This document shows positions 32,322 to 41,158 of a stretch of 64,000 nucleotides of DNA, piece after piece. Both the position numbers and the translations under genes were made by a program. This stretch comes from Sphingomonas sp. SUN039 (GTDB lineage: Bacteria; Pseudomonadota; Alphaproteobacteria; Sphingomonadales; Sphingomonadaceae), in contig NZ_CP096972.1 in the NCBI RefSeq assembly GCF_024758725.1, positions 2,772,001 through 2,836,000 of the forward strand, in the 5' to 3' direction. The stretch's first letter is position 1. Each line of letters opens with the position of its first letter. The notes beneath the pieces were generated by a model. That model made no database searches. It had not been told where the DNA came from and saw only the letters and a list, made by a program, of their open reading frames with translations.

Positions 32322-34586
32322 ATGAGCGAAGAATCGAATGTCGCGTTTTCGGATCGCGAGGCGCTGTTGTTCCATTCGTCGGGACGGCCCGGCAAGATCG
32401 AGATCGTCGCGTCGAAGCCGATGGCGACTCAACGCGACCTGAGCCTCGCCTATTCCCCCGGCGTTGCGGTGCCGGTGCGCGCCATCGCCGAAGATCCTGC
32501 CACCGCTTACGATTACACGGCCAAGGGCAATCTCGTTGCGGTGATCTCCAACGGCACCGCGATTCTCGGCCTCGGCAATCTCGGCGCGCTCGCGTCGAAG
32601 CCGGTGATGGAGGGCAAGGCGGTCCTGTTTAAACGCTTTGCCGATGTCGATTCGATCGACATCGAACTCGCGACCGAAGACCCCGAAGCGTTCATCAATG
32701 CCGTCGCGTTGATGGAACCCACATTCGGCGGCATCAATCTGGAGGACATCAAGGCCCCCGAATGCTTCATCATCGAGCAGGCGCTGAAGGAGCGGATGAA
32801 GATCCCGGTCATGCACGACGACCAGCATGGTACGGCGATCATTACCGCCGCCGGCCTGATCAACGCGGTCATGCTGACCGGGCGCGACATGAAGGACGTC
32901 AAGGTGGTGGTGAACGGCGCGGGGGCAGCGGCGATCGCGTGCACCGAACTCATCAAGGCGATGGGCGTGCGCCACGACAATGTCATCATGTGCGACCGGT
33001 CGGGCGTTATCTATCAGGGCCGCGAAAAGGGCATGGACCAGTGGAAGTCCGCCCATGCCGCAAAGACCGAGGCGCGCAGCCTCGAAGAGGCGCTGGTCGG
33101 GGCCGACATCTTCCTCGGACTGTCGGCAAAGGATGCGCTGACCCCGGCGTTCCTCGCCAAAATGGCCGACCAGCCGATCATCTTTGCGATGGCCAACCCC
33201 GATCCCGAGATCACGCCGCCCGATGCGAAAGCGGTACGCCCCGACTGCATCGTCGCGACCGGACGCTCGGATTATCCGAACCAGGTCAACAATGTGCTGG
33301 GCTTCCCGTTCATTTTCCGGGGGGCACTCGATGTGCGCGCGACGGCGATCAACGAGGAAATGAAGATCGCCGCGGCCAACGCAATCGCCGAACTCGCCCG
33401 CGCGCAAGTGCCCGAGGAAGTCGCCGCAGCGTACGGGGGCCGCGCGCACAGCTTCGGGCGCGACTATATCATCCCCGCGCCTTTCGATCCGCGCCTGATG
33501 GAGGTCGTGCCCGCAGCCGTCGCCAAGGCGGCAATGGATACCGGCGTCGCGACGCGGCCGATCCTCGACATGGACGAGTATCGCACTTCGCTCCGCGCGC
33601 GCCTCAACCCCACGACCTCGGTCCTCGGCCTCGCCTATGAAGGCGCGCGCGCGCATCCCAAGCGCGTGGTGTTTGCCGAAGGCGAAGAGGAAGTGGTGCT
33701 GCGCGCCGCCATCGCCTTCCGCGACGGTGGATACGGCATTCCGGTGCTGGTCGGGCGCGACGATGTCCACGAACGGCTGCGCGCGCTGGGTGTCGACAAG
33801 CCCGAGAGCTTCGAAGTGGTCAACAGCCGCAATTCGCCGCTGGTCCCCGCGATGGTCGAGAAACTCTACGAGCGACTCCAGCGGCGCGGCTACCTCCGCC
33901 GCGAAGTCGAGCGGATGGTCAACCAGGACCGCAACGTCTTTGCCGCGCTCATGCTCAAGATGGGCGAAGTCGACGCGATGATAACCGGCGTCACCCGCAC
34001 CTATGCACAGTCGATGCGCGAGGTCCGCCGCGTGCTCGACCATGCCGAGGGGCGTATCCCGTTCGGCGTCCATGTCCTGGTCGGCCAGTCGCACACGGTG
34101 TTCATGGCCGACACCACGGTCAACGAACGGCCCAATGCCGAACAGCTCGCCGATATTGCCGAGGGGACCGCCGCCGTCGCGCGCGCGATGGGCCATGAAC
34201 CGCGCGTGGCATTCCTCAGCTACTCGACCTTCGGCAATCCGGAAGGCTCGTATCTGACCAACTTGCGCGACGCGGTGACCGCGCTCGAAAAGCGCAATGT
34301 CGGATTCGAGTTCGAGGGCGAAATGGCGCCCGATGTGGCGCTCAATCCCAAGGTCATGGCCAGCTATCCGTTCAGTCGCCTGTCGGGTCCGGCCAACGTC
34401 CTTATCATGCCGGGGCTGCAATCGGCGAACCTGTCGGCAAAGCTGCTGCGCGAACTCGGCGGCGATTCGGTGATCGGGCCGATGCTGATCGGGATGGAAA
34501 AGCCCGTCCAGATCGCAACGATGGCTTCGACTGCGAGCGAGCTGGTGACACTCGCCGTGCTCGCAGCGGGCGGGGTGGCACGTTAG
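32322..34586 (+). CDS. maeB: NADP-dependent malic enzyme with phosphotransacetylase-like domain
   Basis: 754 aa. The N-terminal malic enzyme domain (~1-425) contains SPGVAVPVRAIAED, HDDQHGTAII and the nucleotide-binding VVVNGAGAAAIACTELI. It decarboxylates malate to pyruvate with NADP. The C-terminal ~320 residues form a phosphate acetyltransferase-like domain (LMLKMGEVDAMITGVTRTY; VLIMPGLQSANL), thought to be regulatory in MaeB hybrids. Complete. Divergent from mutS. Confidence 0.95.
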   Translation: MSEESNVAFSDREALLFHSSGRPGKIEIVASKPMATQRDLSLAYSPGVAVPVRAIAEDPATAYDYTAKGNLVAVISNGTAILGLGNLGALASKPVMEGKAVLFKRFADVDSIDIELATEDPEAFINAVALMEPTFGGINLEDIKAPECFIIEQALKERMKIPVMHDDQHGTAIITAAGLINAVMLTGRDMKDVKVVVNGAGAAAIACTELIKAMGVRHDNVIMCDRSGVIYQGREKGMDQWKSAHAAKTEARSLEEALVGADIFLGLSAKDALTPAFLAKMADQPIIFAMANPDPEITPPDAKAVRPDCIVATGRSDYPNQVNNVLGFPFIFRGALDVRATAINEEMKIAAANAIAELARAQVPEEVAAAYGGRAHSFGRDYIIPAPFDPRLMEVVPAAVAKAAMDTGVATRPILDMDEYRTSLRARLNPTTSVLGLAYEGARAHPKRVVFAEGEEEVVLRAAIAFRDGGYGIPVLVGRDDVHERLRALGVDKPESFEVVNSRNSPLVPAMVEKLYERLQRRGYLRREVERMVNQDRNVFAALMLKMGEVDAMITGVTRTYAQSMREVRRVLDHAEGRIPFGVHVLVGQSHTVFMADTTVNERPNAEQLADIAEGTAAVARAMGHEPRVAFLSYSTFGNPEGSYLTNLRDAVTALEKRNVGFEFEGEMAPDVALNPKVMASYPFSRLSGPANVLIMPGLQSANLSAKLLRELGGDSVIGPMLIGMEKPVQIATMASTASELVTLAVLAAGGVAR

Positions 34587-34590
34587 CGTT

Positions 34591-34740
34591 ATGAACCGAG
34601 CGTGGAAGCGCTATGGCTCCCTCTCGCTTACAATACCGGCGACTGGATTGGCTTACGCACTGGACGCCGGACCTTACGCAATCGTAGGAATCGCGATTAC
34701 GGGCGCGATCACGCTCGCAATCGACGTAATAACCGACTGA
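34591..34740 (+). CDS. Possible small membrane protein downstream of maeB
   Basis: A 49-codon frame starting 4 bases after the maeB stop. It encodes a basic N-terminus (MNRAWKRYG) and one or two hydrophobic stretches (LTIPATGLAYAL; AIVGIAITGAITLAIDV). No ribosome-binding site is visible; re-initiation after maeB would be needed. The function is unknown, and it may be chance. Confidence 0.3.
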   Translation: MNRAWKRYGSLSLTIPATGLAYALDAGPYAIVGIAITGAITLAIDVITD

Positions 34741-34749
34741 CCGCGAAGG

Positions 34750-35226
34750 CTAATTGCCGTCCGGGTTATCCGTCGTTCCGCCGCCGCGGCCCACGCTGCC
34801 GACCTGACCGATATTACCGAAGATCTCCTGGAAGAAGCTGCGGTTGCGGCCCAGCGTCGGGGTTTGGTCCTTGTTGGGACGGATCATCGCGACCTTTTCC
34901 AGACCGGTCGAATCGGTCGCCACGACATTGCCGGTGCCGTCGAAACGGACGTGCAGGATCGTCTGGCCGGAAGGGCGTGGCACCTTGTACGCCAGCTGGC
35001 GCGTGTCGCGCGACACATAATACCAGTCGTTGGCGTCGAACTGGCCGATGAAGCTGGGGCGGCCGAGCGTCCCCTGCACGGATGCCTTGTTATCGACCCC
35101 CGGTTTCACCGTCGCAGCAAGTTGCGAATCGATAATGAAACCCTGATGCCCGGGCACGCGCGCGCAGCCGGTGGCAAGCACGAGCGTCGCAAGCGACAAA
35201 AGGGGGACGATGCGCCGTGTGGCCAT
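34750..35226 (-). CDS. bamE: Outer membrane protein assembly factor BamE
   Basis: 158-aa lipoprotein of the SmpA/OmlA family and part of the BAM complex that folds outer-membrane proteins. The start is the ATG at 35224-35226. The signal peptide ends with the lipobox-like LATGC. The conserved core is IDSQLAATVKPGVDNKASVQGTLG-type, followed by NDWYYVSRDTRQLAY. The C-terminal part is longer than in enterobacteria and Gly-rich at the end. Divergent from the cytochrome chaperone gene (67 bases). Confidence 0.9.
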   Translation of the reverse strand: MATRRIVPLLSLATLVLATGCARVPGHQGFIIDSQLAATVKPGVDNKASVQGTLGRPSFIGQFDANDWYYVSRDTRQLAYKVPRPSGQTILHVRFDGTGNVVATDSTGLEKVAMIRPNKDQTPTLGRNRSFFQEIFGNIGQVGSVGRGGGTTDNPDGN

Positions 35227-35293
35227 GGAAAAATACTCTTCGAACGTCGGCGCACGGCTTTGCGACATTGCAACCGCGCGGTCGCGCCGCAAT

Positions 35294-35818
35294 ATGCCAA
35301 AGATGAGGGCAACGGCAAGCACAGAGCGGAAGAGCGGGTTTCTGGCCCGCTTGTTCGGGCGCGACGACGACGGGCTGGAGGCGCTCTATGCCGCCGTGGT
35401 GACCGAGGCGCGCCAGCCGCACTGGTACGCGAGCTATGGCGTCCCCGACACGGTCGACGGGCGATTCGACATGGTATCGCTCGTCCTGTCGCTCGTCCTG
35501 CTGCGGCTCGAACGCGAAGGGCGCGAGGTCGAAGCGGTGCGGCTGACCGAGGCGTTCATTACCGATATGGACGGCCAGATCCGCGAGATCGGCTTCGGCG
35601 ACCTGGTCGTCGGCAAGCAGGTCGGCGGCATCATGGCCGTCGTCGGCGGGCGGCTGGGTGCCTATCGCGCGGGGTTCGATGCCGCGACGCTGGGCCGGAC
35701 ACTGTGGCGCGGCGAACCGCCCGCAAATGCTGAGGCGGCGGTGGCGGCGTTGACCGGGCTGCGCGAGCGGATCGACGGCGTTCCGCTCGATGCGCTGCTT
35801 GCGGGCAATATTTCGTGA
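35294..35818 (+). CDS. Ubiquinol-cytochrome c chaperone (CBP3/UQCC1 family)
   Basis: 174 aa from the ATG at 35294; a second ATG at 35303 is equally possible. The family domain spans most of the protein (ALYAAVVTEARQPHWYASYG, DTVDGRFDMVSLVLSLVLLRLE, FITDMDGQIREIGFGDLVVG). It assists maturation of cytochrome b in the bc1 complex. The stop overlaps the YceD gene start (GTGA), so the two are coupled. Confidence 0.92.
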   Translation: MPKMRATASTERKSGFLARLFGRDDDGLEALYAAVVTEARQPHWYASYGVPDTVDGRFDMVSLVLSLVLLRLEREGREVEAVRLTEAFITDMDGQIREIGFGDLVVGKQVGGIMAVVGGRLGAYRAGFDAATLGRTLWRGEPPANAEAAVAALTGLRERIDGVPLDALLAGNIS

Positions 35819-36333
35819 AGCCCGAGTTCAGCCGCCGCTATCCGCTCGATACGATCGGGTCGGCACCGCGCGAGGTGTGCGTCGAGGCCACCGCAGCGGA
35901 GCGCGCGGCGCTGGCGACCCGCTTTGGGCTGGAGGCGCTGGAAGCGCTGGGCGCTACAGCCGTATTGACGGCGTGCGCGCTGGGCATCGAGGCCGTCGGG
36001 CGATTGCGCGGCGATGTCGTGCAGAGCTGCGTCGTGACCGGCGAGCCGGTGGCAGCGCGCATCGACGAGGCATTTGCCCTGCGCTTCGTCGATCCTGCCC
36101 TGCTCGCAAGCGAAGCCGAGGAAACCGAACTCAGCGACGGCGATTGCGACCTGATCGAGATCGACGGCGGCGCGGTCGATCTGGGCGAAGCGGTCGCGCA
36201 GACGCTGGGCCTTGCGCTCGATCCTTTTCCGCGCTGCGCGGTCGAGCGGGCGCGCGAAAAGGAGCGCAAATGGGCAGCGGGCGCGGACGCCGGACCGTTT
36301 GCCGGGCTGAAGGGGATGCTGGGAAACCAATAG
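35815..36333 (+). CDS. YceD family protein (DUF177)
   Basis: 172 aa from a GTG at 35815 that overlaps the previous stop. The core LRGDVVQSCVVTGEPVAARIDEAFALRF has the Cys residue typical of DUF177, with acidic patches in the C-terminal half (GDCDLIEIDGGAVDLGEAV). YceD is linked to 23S rRNA accumulation, and in many bacteria its gene precedes rpmF; that linkage is absent here. It is followed by a REP-like repeat and convergent ssb. Confidence 0.88.
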   Translation: MKPEFSRRYPLDTIGSAPREVCVEATAAERAALATRFGLEALEALGATAVLTACALGIEAVGRLRGDVVQSCVVTGEPVAARIDEAFALRFVDPALLASEAEETELSDGDCDLIEIDGGAVDLGEAVAQTLGLALDPFPRCAVERAREKERKWAAGADAGPFAGLKGMLGNQ

Positions 36334-36340
36334 CCACGTC

Positions 36341-36421
36341 GCCCCGGACTCGATCCGGGGCTGGGCTTCTTCGTCGGGAACTCACGCCACCGGCAGCCTA
36401 GGCCCGAATCAGGTCCGGGCC
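36341..36421. repeat. REP-like palindromic repeats between yceD and ssb
   Basis: Hairpin GCCCCGGA-ctcga-TCCGGGGC (36341-36361), and a second at 36401-36421 with GGCCCG and CGGGCC arms. They fill the 97-base gap between convergent genes and are likely transcription stops. Confidence 0.7.
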
Positions 36422-36430
36422 GACACAAGC

Positions 36431-36952
36431 TCAGAACGGCACATCATCATCCAAGTCCGAATCGAACGCGCTCGGACGGCTTCCGCCACCGCGCGAAGCT
36501 CCGCCGCCGCCATAATTGCCGCCGCCCGAACCGCGTCCGCCCTCGTCGCGGTTCCAGTCGTCGCCACCACCGCCGCCGCCACGCGATCCGCCACCGCTGT
36601 CACGACCGTCGAGCAGGACCATCGACGAGTTGAAATTCCGCAGCACGACGTCGGTCGTGTAGCGGTCGTTGCCGTCCTTGTCCTGCCACTTGCGGGTTTC
36701 GAGCTGGCCTTCGAGGTACACTTTCGACCCCTTTTTGAGATATTGTTCGGCGACGCGGGCCAGGCCTTCGCTGAAGATCGAGACATTGTGCCATTCGGTG
36801 CGATCCTTGCGCTCGCCCGAATTCTTGTCCTTCCAGCTTTCCGACGTCGCGACGCTGAACGACACCACTTTGCCGCCGTTCTGGAACGACCGCGACTCAG
36901 GGTCTTTGCCCAGATTGCCGACGAGAATGACCTTGTTGACGCTGCCTGCCAC
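36431..36952 (-). CDS. ssb: Single-stranded DNA-binding protein
   Basis: 173 aa. An N-terminal OB-fold ([40 protein letters not shown]) is followed by a Gly/Arg-rich linker and the acidic C-terminal tip DLDDDVPF that recruits repair and replication partners. Full length. It starts only 9 bases after the feoB stop on the same strand, so it lacks its own intergenic promoter region; a promoter inside feoB is probable. Confidence 0.97.
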   Translation of the reverse strand: MAGSVNKVILVGNLGKDPESRSFQNGGKVVSFSVATSESWKDKNSGERKDRTEWHNVSIFSEGLARVAEQYLKKGSKVYLEGQLETRKWQDKDGNDRYTTDVVLRNFNSSMVLLDGRDSGGGSRGGGGGGDDWNRDEGGRGSGGGNYGGGGASRGGGSRPSAFDSDLDDDVPF

Positions 36953-36961
36953 GTTCTTCCC

Positions 36962-38842
36962 CTAAAGTCCGAGCGCCACCGCGCTCCAATATGTGATCCC
37001 TGCCGCCGCGTAGGCCAGCGCGAACAGGTACGCTAGCATGAAGCCGGGCCATTTCCACCCGTTGGTCTCGCGCCGGACGACGGCAATCGTCGAAATGCAC
37101 TGCGGCGCGAAGACGAACCAGGCGAGGAAGGCGAGCGCCGTCGGCAGCGACCATTTGTTGCGGAGCGAGGCGGCGAGCGACTGGTCGCGCGCGCCCTCGT
37201 CCGCCGTGTCGATGGCGTTGACGGTCGCGAGCGCCGACACCGCAACTTCGCGCGCCGCCATGGCGGGGATCAGCGCCAGCGCAATGTCGCGGTCGAAGCC
37301 GATGGGCTTGACGACGACGGCGAGGCCGTCGGCGATGCGCCCCGCAATCGAATGGTCGATCTGGCTCTTCGCCGATCCGGCAGGCACCTGCGGAAAGCTG
37401 AGCAATGCCCAGAGCACCACGGTCGTGAAGGCGATGATCGTCCCGGCACGCTTCAGAAAGGCCCAGGCGCGCTGCCACAGGCCGAGCGCGAGATCGCGCA
37501 GCACCGGCAGCTGGTATTTGGGCATTTCCATCATGAAACCCTGCGCGCCGCCCTTCGTCACCGTCCGCCGCAACAACAGTGCGGCGAACAGCGCGCCGAG
37601 GATTCCCGCAAGATAGAGCGCGAACAGCACCAGCCCCTGCAGACCGATGCCCGGACCGACCGTGCGCGACGGGATGAACGCCGCGATGATGACGGCATAG
37701 ACCGGCAGCCGCGCCGAACAGGTCATCAGCGGCGCGATCAGGATCGTCGTCAGCCGGTCTTTCGGATCGTCGATCGTGCGCGTCGCCATGATGCCGGGGA
37801 TCGCGCAGGCGAAGCTCGACAGCAGCGGAATGAACGCGCGCCCCGACAGGCCGACCCGCGACATCAGCCGGTCCATCAGGAAGGCGGCACGGACCATATA
37901 GCCCGACGCTTCGAGCACGAGGATGAAGGCGAACAGGATCAGGATCTGGGGCAGGAAAACGACCACCGCACCGACGCCCGCGATAATCCCGTCGGTCAGC
38001 AGCGAGCGCAGGATCGAGTCGGGAAGGGCCGCCTTGATGCTGTCCTGCAGGCTGCCGATCCATCCATCGATGAGGTCCGCGGGGACGGCGGCAAGGCTGA
38101 ACACCGCCTGGAACATGACGAAGAGCAATGCGGCAAGGATCAGCGGCCCGGCGACGGGATGCAGCACGACACGGTCGATACTTTCGGTCCAGCGCCGCGC
38201 CGTCCCCGATTCGACCGTGACGCTTTTGGCAATGCGCCGCGCATGGCGCTGGCGCTCGGCAAGGGTCGGCTCTTCAAGAATTATGTGCGGACGGTCGGGT
38301 GCCCCGGTCAGGGCGGCATCGAGTGCCAGCTTCAACTCGTCCAGCCCGCGTTTCCGAACGGCCACCGTCGGCACGACCGCTACGCCCAATGTCTGCGCGA
38401 GCGCAGGCACATCGATGGCAAGCCCGTCGCGGGTCGCCAGGTCGAACATGTTGAGCGCGACGACGACCGGTCGCCCGAGCGCGATCAACTCCATCGCGAA
38501 GCGCAAATGGTTGTCGAGGTTGGCCGCATCGACGACCACGACCAGCACCGACGGCACGCGTTCGCCCGCCTGCTGGCCCATCAGCGTGTCGCGGGTCACC
38601 TGTTCGTCGGGACTCGACGGCGTCAGGCTGTAGGTGCCGGGCAGATCGACCAGTTCGACCGGTCGCCCGTCGGCCATGGTCAGGCGACCGGCATGGCGCT
38701 CGACGGTGACGCCCGGATAATTTCCGACCTTTTGCCGCGCCCCGGTCAGCGCGTTGAACAGCGCCGACTTGCCGGCATTGGGATTGCCGACCAGCGCCAC
38801 CATTGGCGGTTCGGTCGCGACAATGCGTGTCTCTGCGTTCAC
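36962..38842 (-). CDS. feoB: Ferrous iron transport protein B
   Basis: 626 aa, inner-membrane Fe2+ transporter. The N-terminal G domain has GNPNAGKS (G1), NYPGVTVE (G2), DLPGTYSL (G3) and NMFD (G4). A GDI-like region and about eight membrane helices with two gate motifs follow (FIPLLSSFACAIPGIMATR; ALIPAMAAREVAVSAL). It is shorter than the ~770-aa enterobacterial form but contains all core parts. ATGA overlap with feoA. Confidence 0.95.
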   Translation of the reverse strand: MNAETRIVATEPPMVALVGNPNAGKSALFNALTGARQKVGNYPGVTVERHAGRLTMADGRPVELVDLPGTYSLTPSSPDEQVTRDTLMGQQAGERVPSVLVVVVDAANLDNHLRFAMELIALGRPVVVALNMFDLATRDGLAIDVPALAQTLGVAVVPTVAVRKRGLDELKLALDAALTGAPDRPHIILEEPTLAERQRHARRIAKSVTVESGTARRWTESIDRVVLHPVAGPLILAALLFVMFQAVFSLAAVPADLIDGWIGSLQDSIKAALPDSILRSLLTDGIIAGVGAVVVFLPQILILFAFILVLEASGYMVRAAFLMDRLMSRVGLSGRAFIPLLSSFACAIPGIMATRTIDDPKDRLTTILIAPLMTCSARLPVYAVIIAAFIPSRTVGPGIGLQGLVLFALYLAGILGALFAALLLRRTVTKGGAQGFMMEMPKYQLPVLRDLALGLWQRAWAFLKRAGTIIAFTTVVLWALLSFPQVPAGSAKSQIDHSIAGRIADGLAVVVKPIGFDRDIALALIPAMAAREVAVSALATVNAIDTADEGARDQSLAASLRNKWSLPTALAFLAWFVFAPQCISTIAVVRRETNGWKWPGFMLAYLFALAYAAAGITYWSAVALGL

Positions 38843-39081
38843 TGGACCGGCTCGACCGAAATCGCGGCGGCATGGGCACGGCGGATGGCCACCGTCATCC
38901 GGCCGATGCGGACGGCGAGCGGATCGCGTGCAACGAGTCCTGCGCCGTGGAGCGGCTCTACCGCGACCCCCTCGTCGAAGCCCAACTCGCGCAAACGCCG
39001 TCCGTCGCGCTCGGTCAGCGACGGCCAGTCGATGCTGGAAATCGTGGCTTCGCGCTGAAAGGGAAGGTCCGCAAGGGTCAC
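38839..39081 (-). CDS. feoA: Ferrous iron transport protein A
   Basis: 80-aa SH3-like protein needed for FeoB activity. The start is taken as a GTG at 39079-39081, which gives the usual FeoA length and TLADLP near the N-terminus. An ATG at 39169-39171 would run into the divergent gene. The core is RRLRELGFDEGVAVEPLHGA. Overlaps feoB by 4 bases. No ribosome-binding site precedes the GTG, so leaderless translation is possible. Confidence 0.88.
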   Translation of the reverse strand: MTLADLPFQREATISSIDWPSLTERDGRRLRELGFDEGVAVEPLHGAGLVARDPLAVRIGRMTVAIRRAHAAAISVEPVQ

Positions 39082-39083
39082 TT

Positions 39084-39102
39084 GCGAGCGATTATCAGTA
39101 TC
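39084..39102 (-). promoter_or_regulatory. Fur-like box at the feoAB start
   Basis: The 19 bases GCGAGCGATTATCAGTATC match the classical Fur box at 13 of 19 positions by my count. It begins 3 bases upstream of the feoA GTG, so bound Fur would block both promoter and start. Its position before feoAB supports iron control. Confidence 0.45.
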
Positions 39103-39164
39103 GTCTGGCGATTGCCAGTAGGGTGCGGGTCGAATTGCGGATGGAGATGCGCTAGCGATCGCGC

Positions 39165-39803
39165 GTGACACGCTACGACCAGCGAACCCGGGCGCTCGCC
39201 GCCAGCCTCGCAGCGGTGGCGGGCTATGTCGATGCCACCGGCTTTCTGGCGAGCAAGGGCTTCTTCGTGTCGTTCATGAGCGGTAATTCGACGCGTCTGG
39301 CCGTCGGAACCGTCGAGCGCGCAGCCGACGCTGCCGCTGCACTGGTCCTGATCGCGGTCTTTGTCGTCGGCGTCGTCACTGGTTCGCTGGTCGGACGGCG
39401 TGCAGGCCGTCATCAACGGTCGATTGTCATCGCCTTTGTCGCGGTGTCGCTGGTCAGCGCCATGGTGCTGTCGTCGTTGGGGCAATTGCATGTCGCGCTG
39501 GGCCTGATGGCGCTGGCAATGGGCGCGGAGAACGCCATTTTCGAAGCCGAAGGCGAGGTGCAGATCGGGCTGACCTATATGACCGGCACCCTGGTCAAGT
39601 TCGGACAACGGCTGGGCACGGCGCTGTCGGGCGGCGACCGCTGGAGCTGGGTACCCTATGCGATGTTGTGGCTGGGGCTGGTTGCGGGCGCTGTCCTCGG
39701 TGCGGCACTGTTTCCGGTCTTCGGCCTTGCGTCGCTGCTGCTGCCCGCCGCCTTGCTGGCGGTGCTCGCGCTGCTCGTCCGTCGCCTCGGGCTGGAGGGT
39801 TAG
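39165..39803 (+). CDS. YoaK/DUF1275 family membrane protein
   Basis: 212 aa from a GTG at 39165, with about six membrane helices. Family motifs are visible: AGYVDATGFL near the N-terminus, FFVSFMSGNSTRLAVG, and TYMTGTLVKFGQRLG. The transport substrate is unknown. It is divergent from feoA (83 bases) and overlaps the COQ9 gene at the 3' end by 4 bases. Confidence 0.9.
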   Translation: MTRYDQRTRALAASLAAVAGYVDATGFLASKGFFVSFMSGNSTRLAVGTVERAADAAAALVLIAVFVVGVVTGSLVGRRAGRHQRSIVIAFVAVSLVSAMVLSSLGQLHVALGLMALAMGAENAIFEAEGEVQIGLTYMTGTLVKFGQRLGTALSGGDRWSWVPYAMLWLGLVAGAVLGAALFPVFGLASLLLPAALLAVLALLVRRLGLEG

Positions 39804-40462
39804 ACGGCGGGATAGCGCAGCCGCCCCAGAAACCGCGCAAGGCTGATCCGCTCCGGCGCCGAATGCGAGAAACGCGCCTTGGCTTTTTCGAAGCGCATGA
39901 TCCCTTCGATCCGGCGACCAAGGAACGCGCGGGTGTCGGCGCGGTCCTCGCTCTCGTCGGCAAGCATCGCCATCACCGTCGCGGCATAAACGCCGCCGAG
40001 AATCGCGCGCTTGGTATAATGGTTGTAATCGGTCGCGGTATCGCCCGCCGCGCGCCACATCGCGTCCGCCGCGCGCCAGTTGAGTTTGGCCGCCCGCGCC
40101 AGATTCTGCGGCAGCGCAAGCACGGCGAGCGCACGCCGCAACGCCTCTATATCGACCGCCACCAGATCCAGCCGCGCCTCGACCAGCGCCGCAATCCGCG
40201 CGCGGATTTTCATTGCGGCCAGTTTCTCGGGCGGCAGGTCGGCCAGCATCGCCGCGTCGACATGCGCGAACCAGGCGTCGATCATGTCGACCGCGCCGCC
40301 GGGAAAGGCGAGGCGCGCGATTGCCGGATCGATGCCCATGGCCGCTGCCGCCGCGTCGAGCGCCACCGGCGTCCAGCCGTCGAACCCGGCATGGCGCGGC
40401 AGCTCGGCGGCAAGCATGACGCGCATTTCGTCGAGGGTGGGGTCGGCCAAGTTACGCTCCAT
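39800..40462 (-). CDS. COQ9 family protein (ubiquinone biosynthesis)
   Basis: 220 aa from the ATG at 40460-40462. Typical COQ9 features are present: AFPGGAVDMIDAWFAHVD in the TetR-like N-terminal half, and the WRAADAMWRAAGDTATDYNHYTKRA-type block in the C-terminal half. COQ9 binds lipid and helps COQ7-type hydroxylation in ubiquinone synthesis, a hallmark of alphaproteobacteria and mitochondria. Confidence 0.93.
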   Translation of the reverse strand: MERNLADPTLDEMRVMLAAELPRHAGFDGWTPVALDAAAAAMGIDPAIARLAFPGGAVDMIDAWFAHVDAAMLADLPPEKLAAMKIRARIAALVEARLDLVAVDIEALRRALAVLALPQNLARAAKLNWRAADAMWRAAGDTATDYNHYTKRAILGGVYAATVMAMLADESEDRADTRAFLGRRIEGIMRFEKAKARFSHSAPERISLARFLGRLRYPAV

Positions 40463-40561
40463 CGGTGACACGGCATCGGTGACACAGGCGAAATGGGCTG
40501 CTAGGCGTCGCGCGTCAACGGCGTGCAGGGGCGCGCTTCTCAACGTCGCAGGGGCTAGGAC

Positions 40562-41158
40562 ATGGCAAAATTCTTGGGCAAGCTGGGCAACGCGCTGATC
40601 GTCGGATTCGCGCTGCTCGTCATCGTGATCTTCGCATTCCACGGCGGTACCGAAACATCGCCCTATCTCAACGGGCTCTTTCGCTATCTGCACGTCCTGT
40701 TCGGCGTGATGTGGATCGGCCTGCTCTATTATTTCAATTTCGTGCAAATCCCGACGATGCCGTCGGTCCCGGCCGAACTGAAGCCGGGCGTGTCGAAATA
40801 TATCGCGCCTGCCGCGCTGTTCTGGTTCCGCTGGGCGGCCCTGATGACCGTGCTGATGGGCGTCGTTGTCGCTTGCACGCCGCCGGCGCAGGGGTTTTCG
40901 AGCTATTTCATCCCGGCGCTGACTTTCCAGCCCGGCTTCAGGCTGATCGGCCTCGGCATGTGGCTGGGTCTGATTATGGCGTTCAACGTCTGGTTCCTGA
41001 TCTGGCCGAACCAGAAAAAGGCGCTGGGAATCGTTGAGGCGGATGCCGATACAAAGGCGAAGGCGGCGACCACCGCGATGATGTTCAGCCGGATCAACAC
41101 CATCCTGTCGATCCCGATGCTCTACGCGATGGTCACGCAGGGCATCCTCGGCAACTAA
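40562..41158 (+). CDS. PuuD-like (urate hydroxylase N-terminal) membrane protein
   Basis: 198 aa with about five hydrophobic helices. The start FRYLHVLFGVMWIGLLYYFNFVQ and FNVWFLIWPNQ match the membrane domain of the PuuD family. Full PuuD enzymes also carry a C-terminal cytochrome c domain; none is present here (no CxxCH). So urate oxidation is doubtful, and a heme- or quinone-linked role is possible. Divergent from COQ9 by 99 bases; 3' end overlaps the JmjC gene by 4 bases. Confidence 0.8.
   Translation: MAKFLGKLGNALIVGFALLVIVIFAFHGGTETSPYLNGLFRYLHVLFGVMWIGLLYYFNFVQIPTMPSVPAELKPGVSKYIAPAALFWFRWAALMTVLMGVVVACTPPAQGFSSYFIPALTFQPGFRLIGLGMWLGLIMAFNVWFLIWPNQKKALGIVEADADTKAKAATTAMMFSRINTILSIPMLYAMVTQGILGN

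Noticed and set aside
32300-34421. Long open frame on the minus strand continuing upstream of mutS through the whole maeB gene
   Set aside because: It is antisense to maeB, has no domain, is His/Arg/Asp-rich as shadow frames are in high-GC DNA, and mutS has a good start at 32231.
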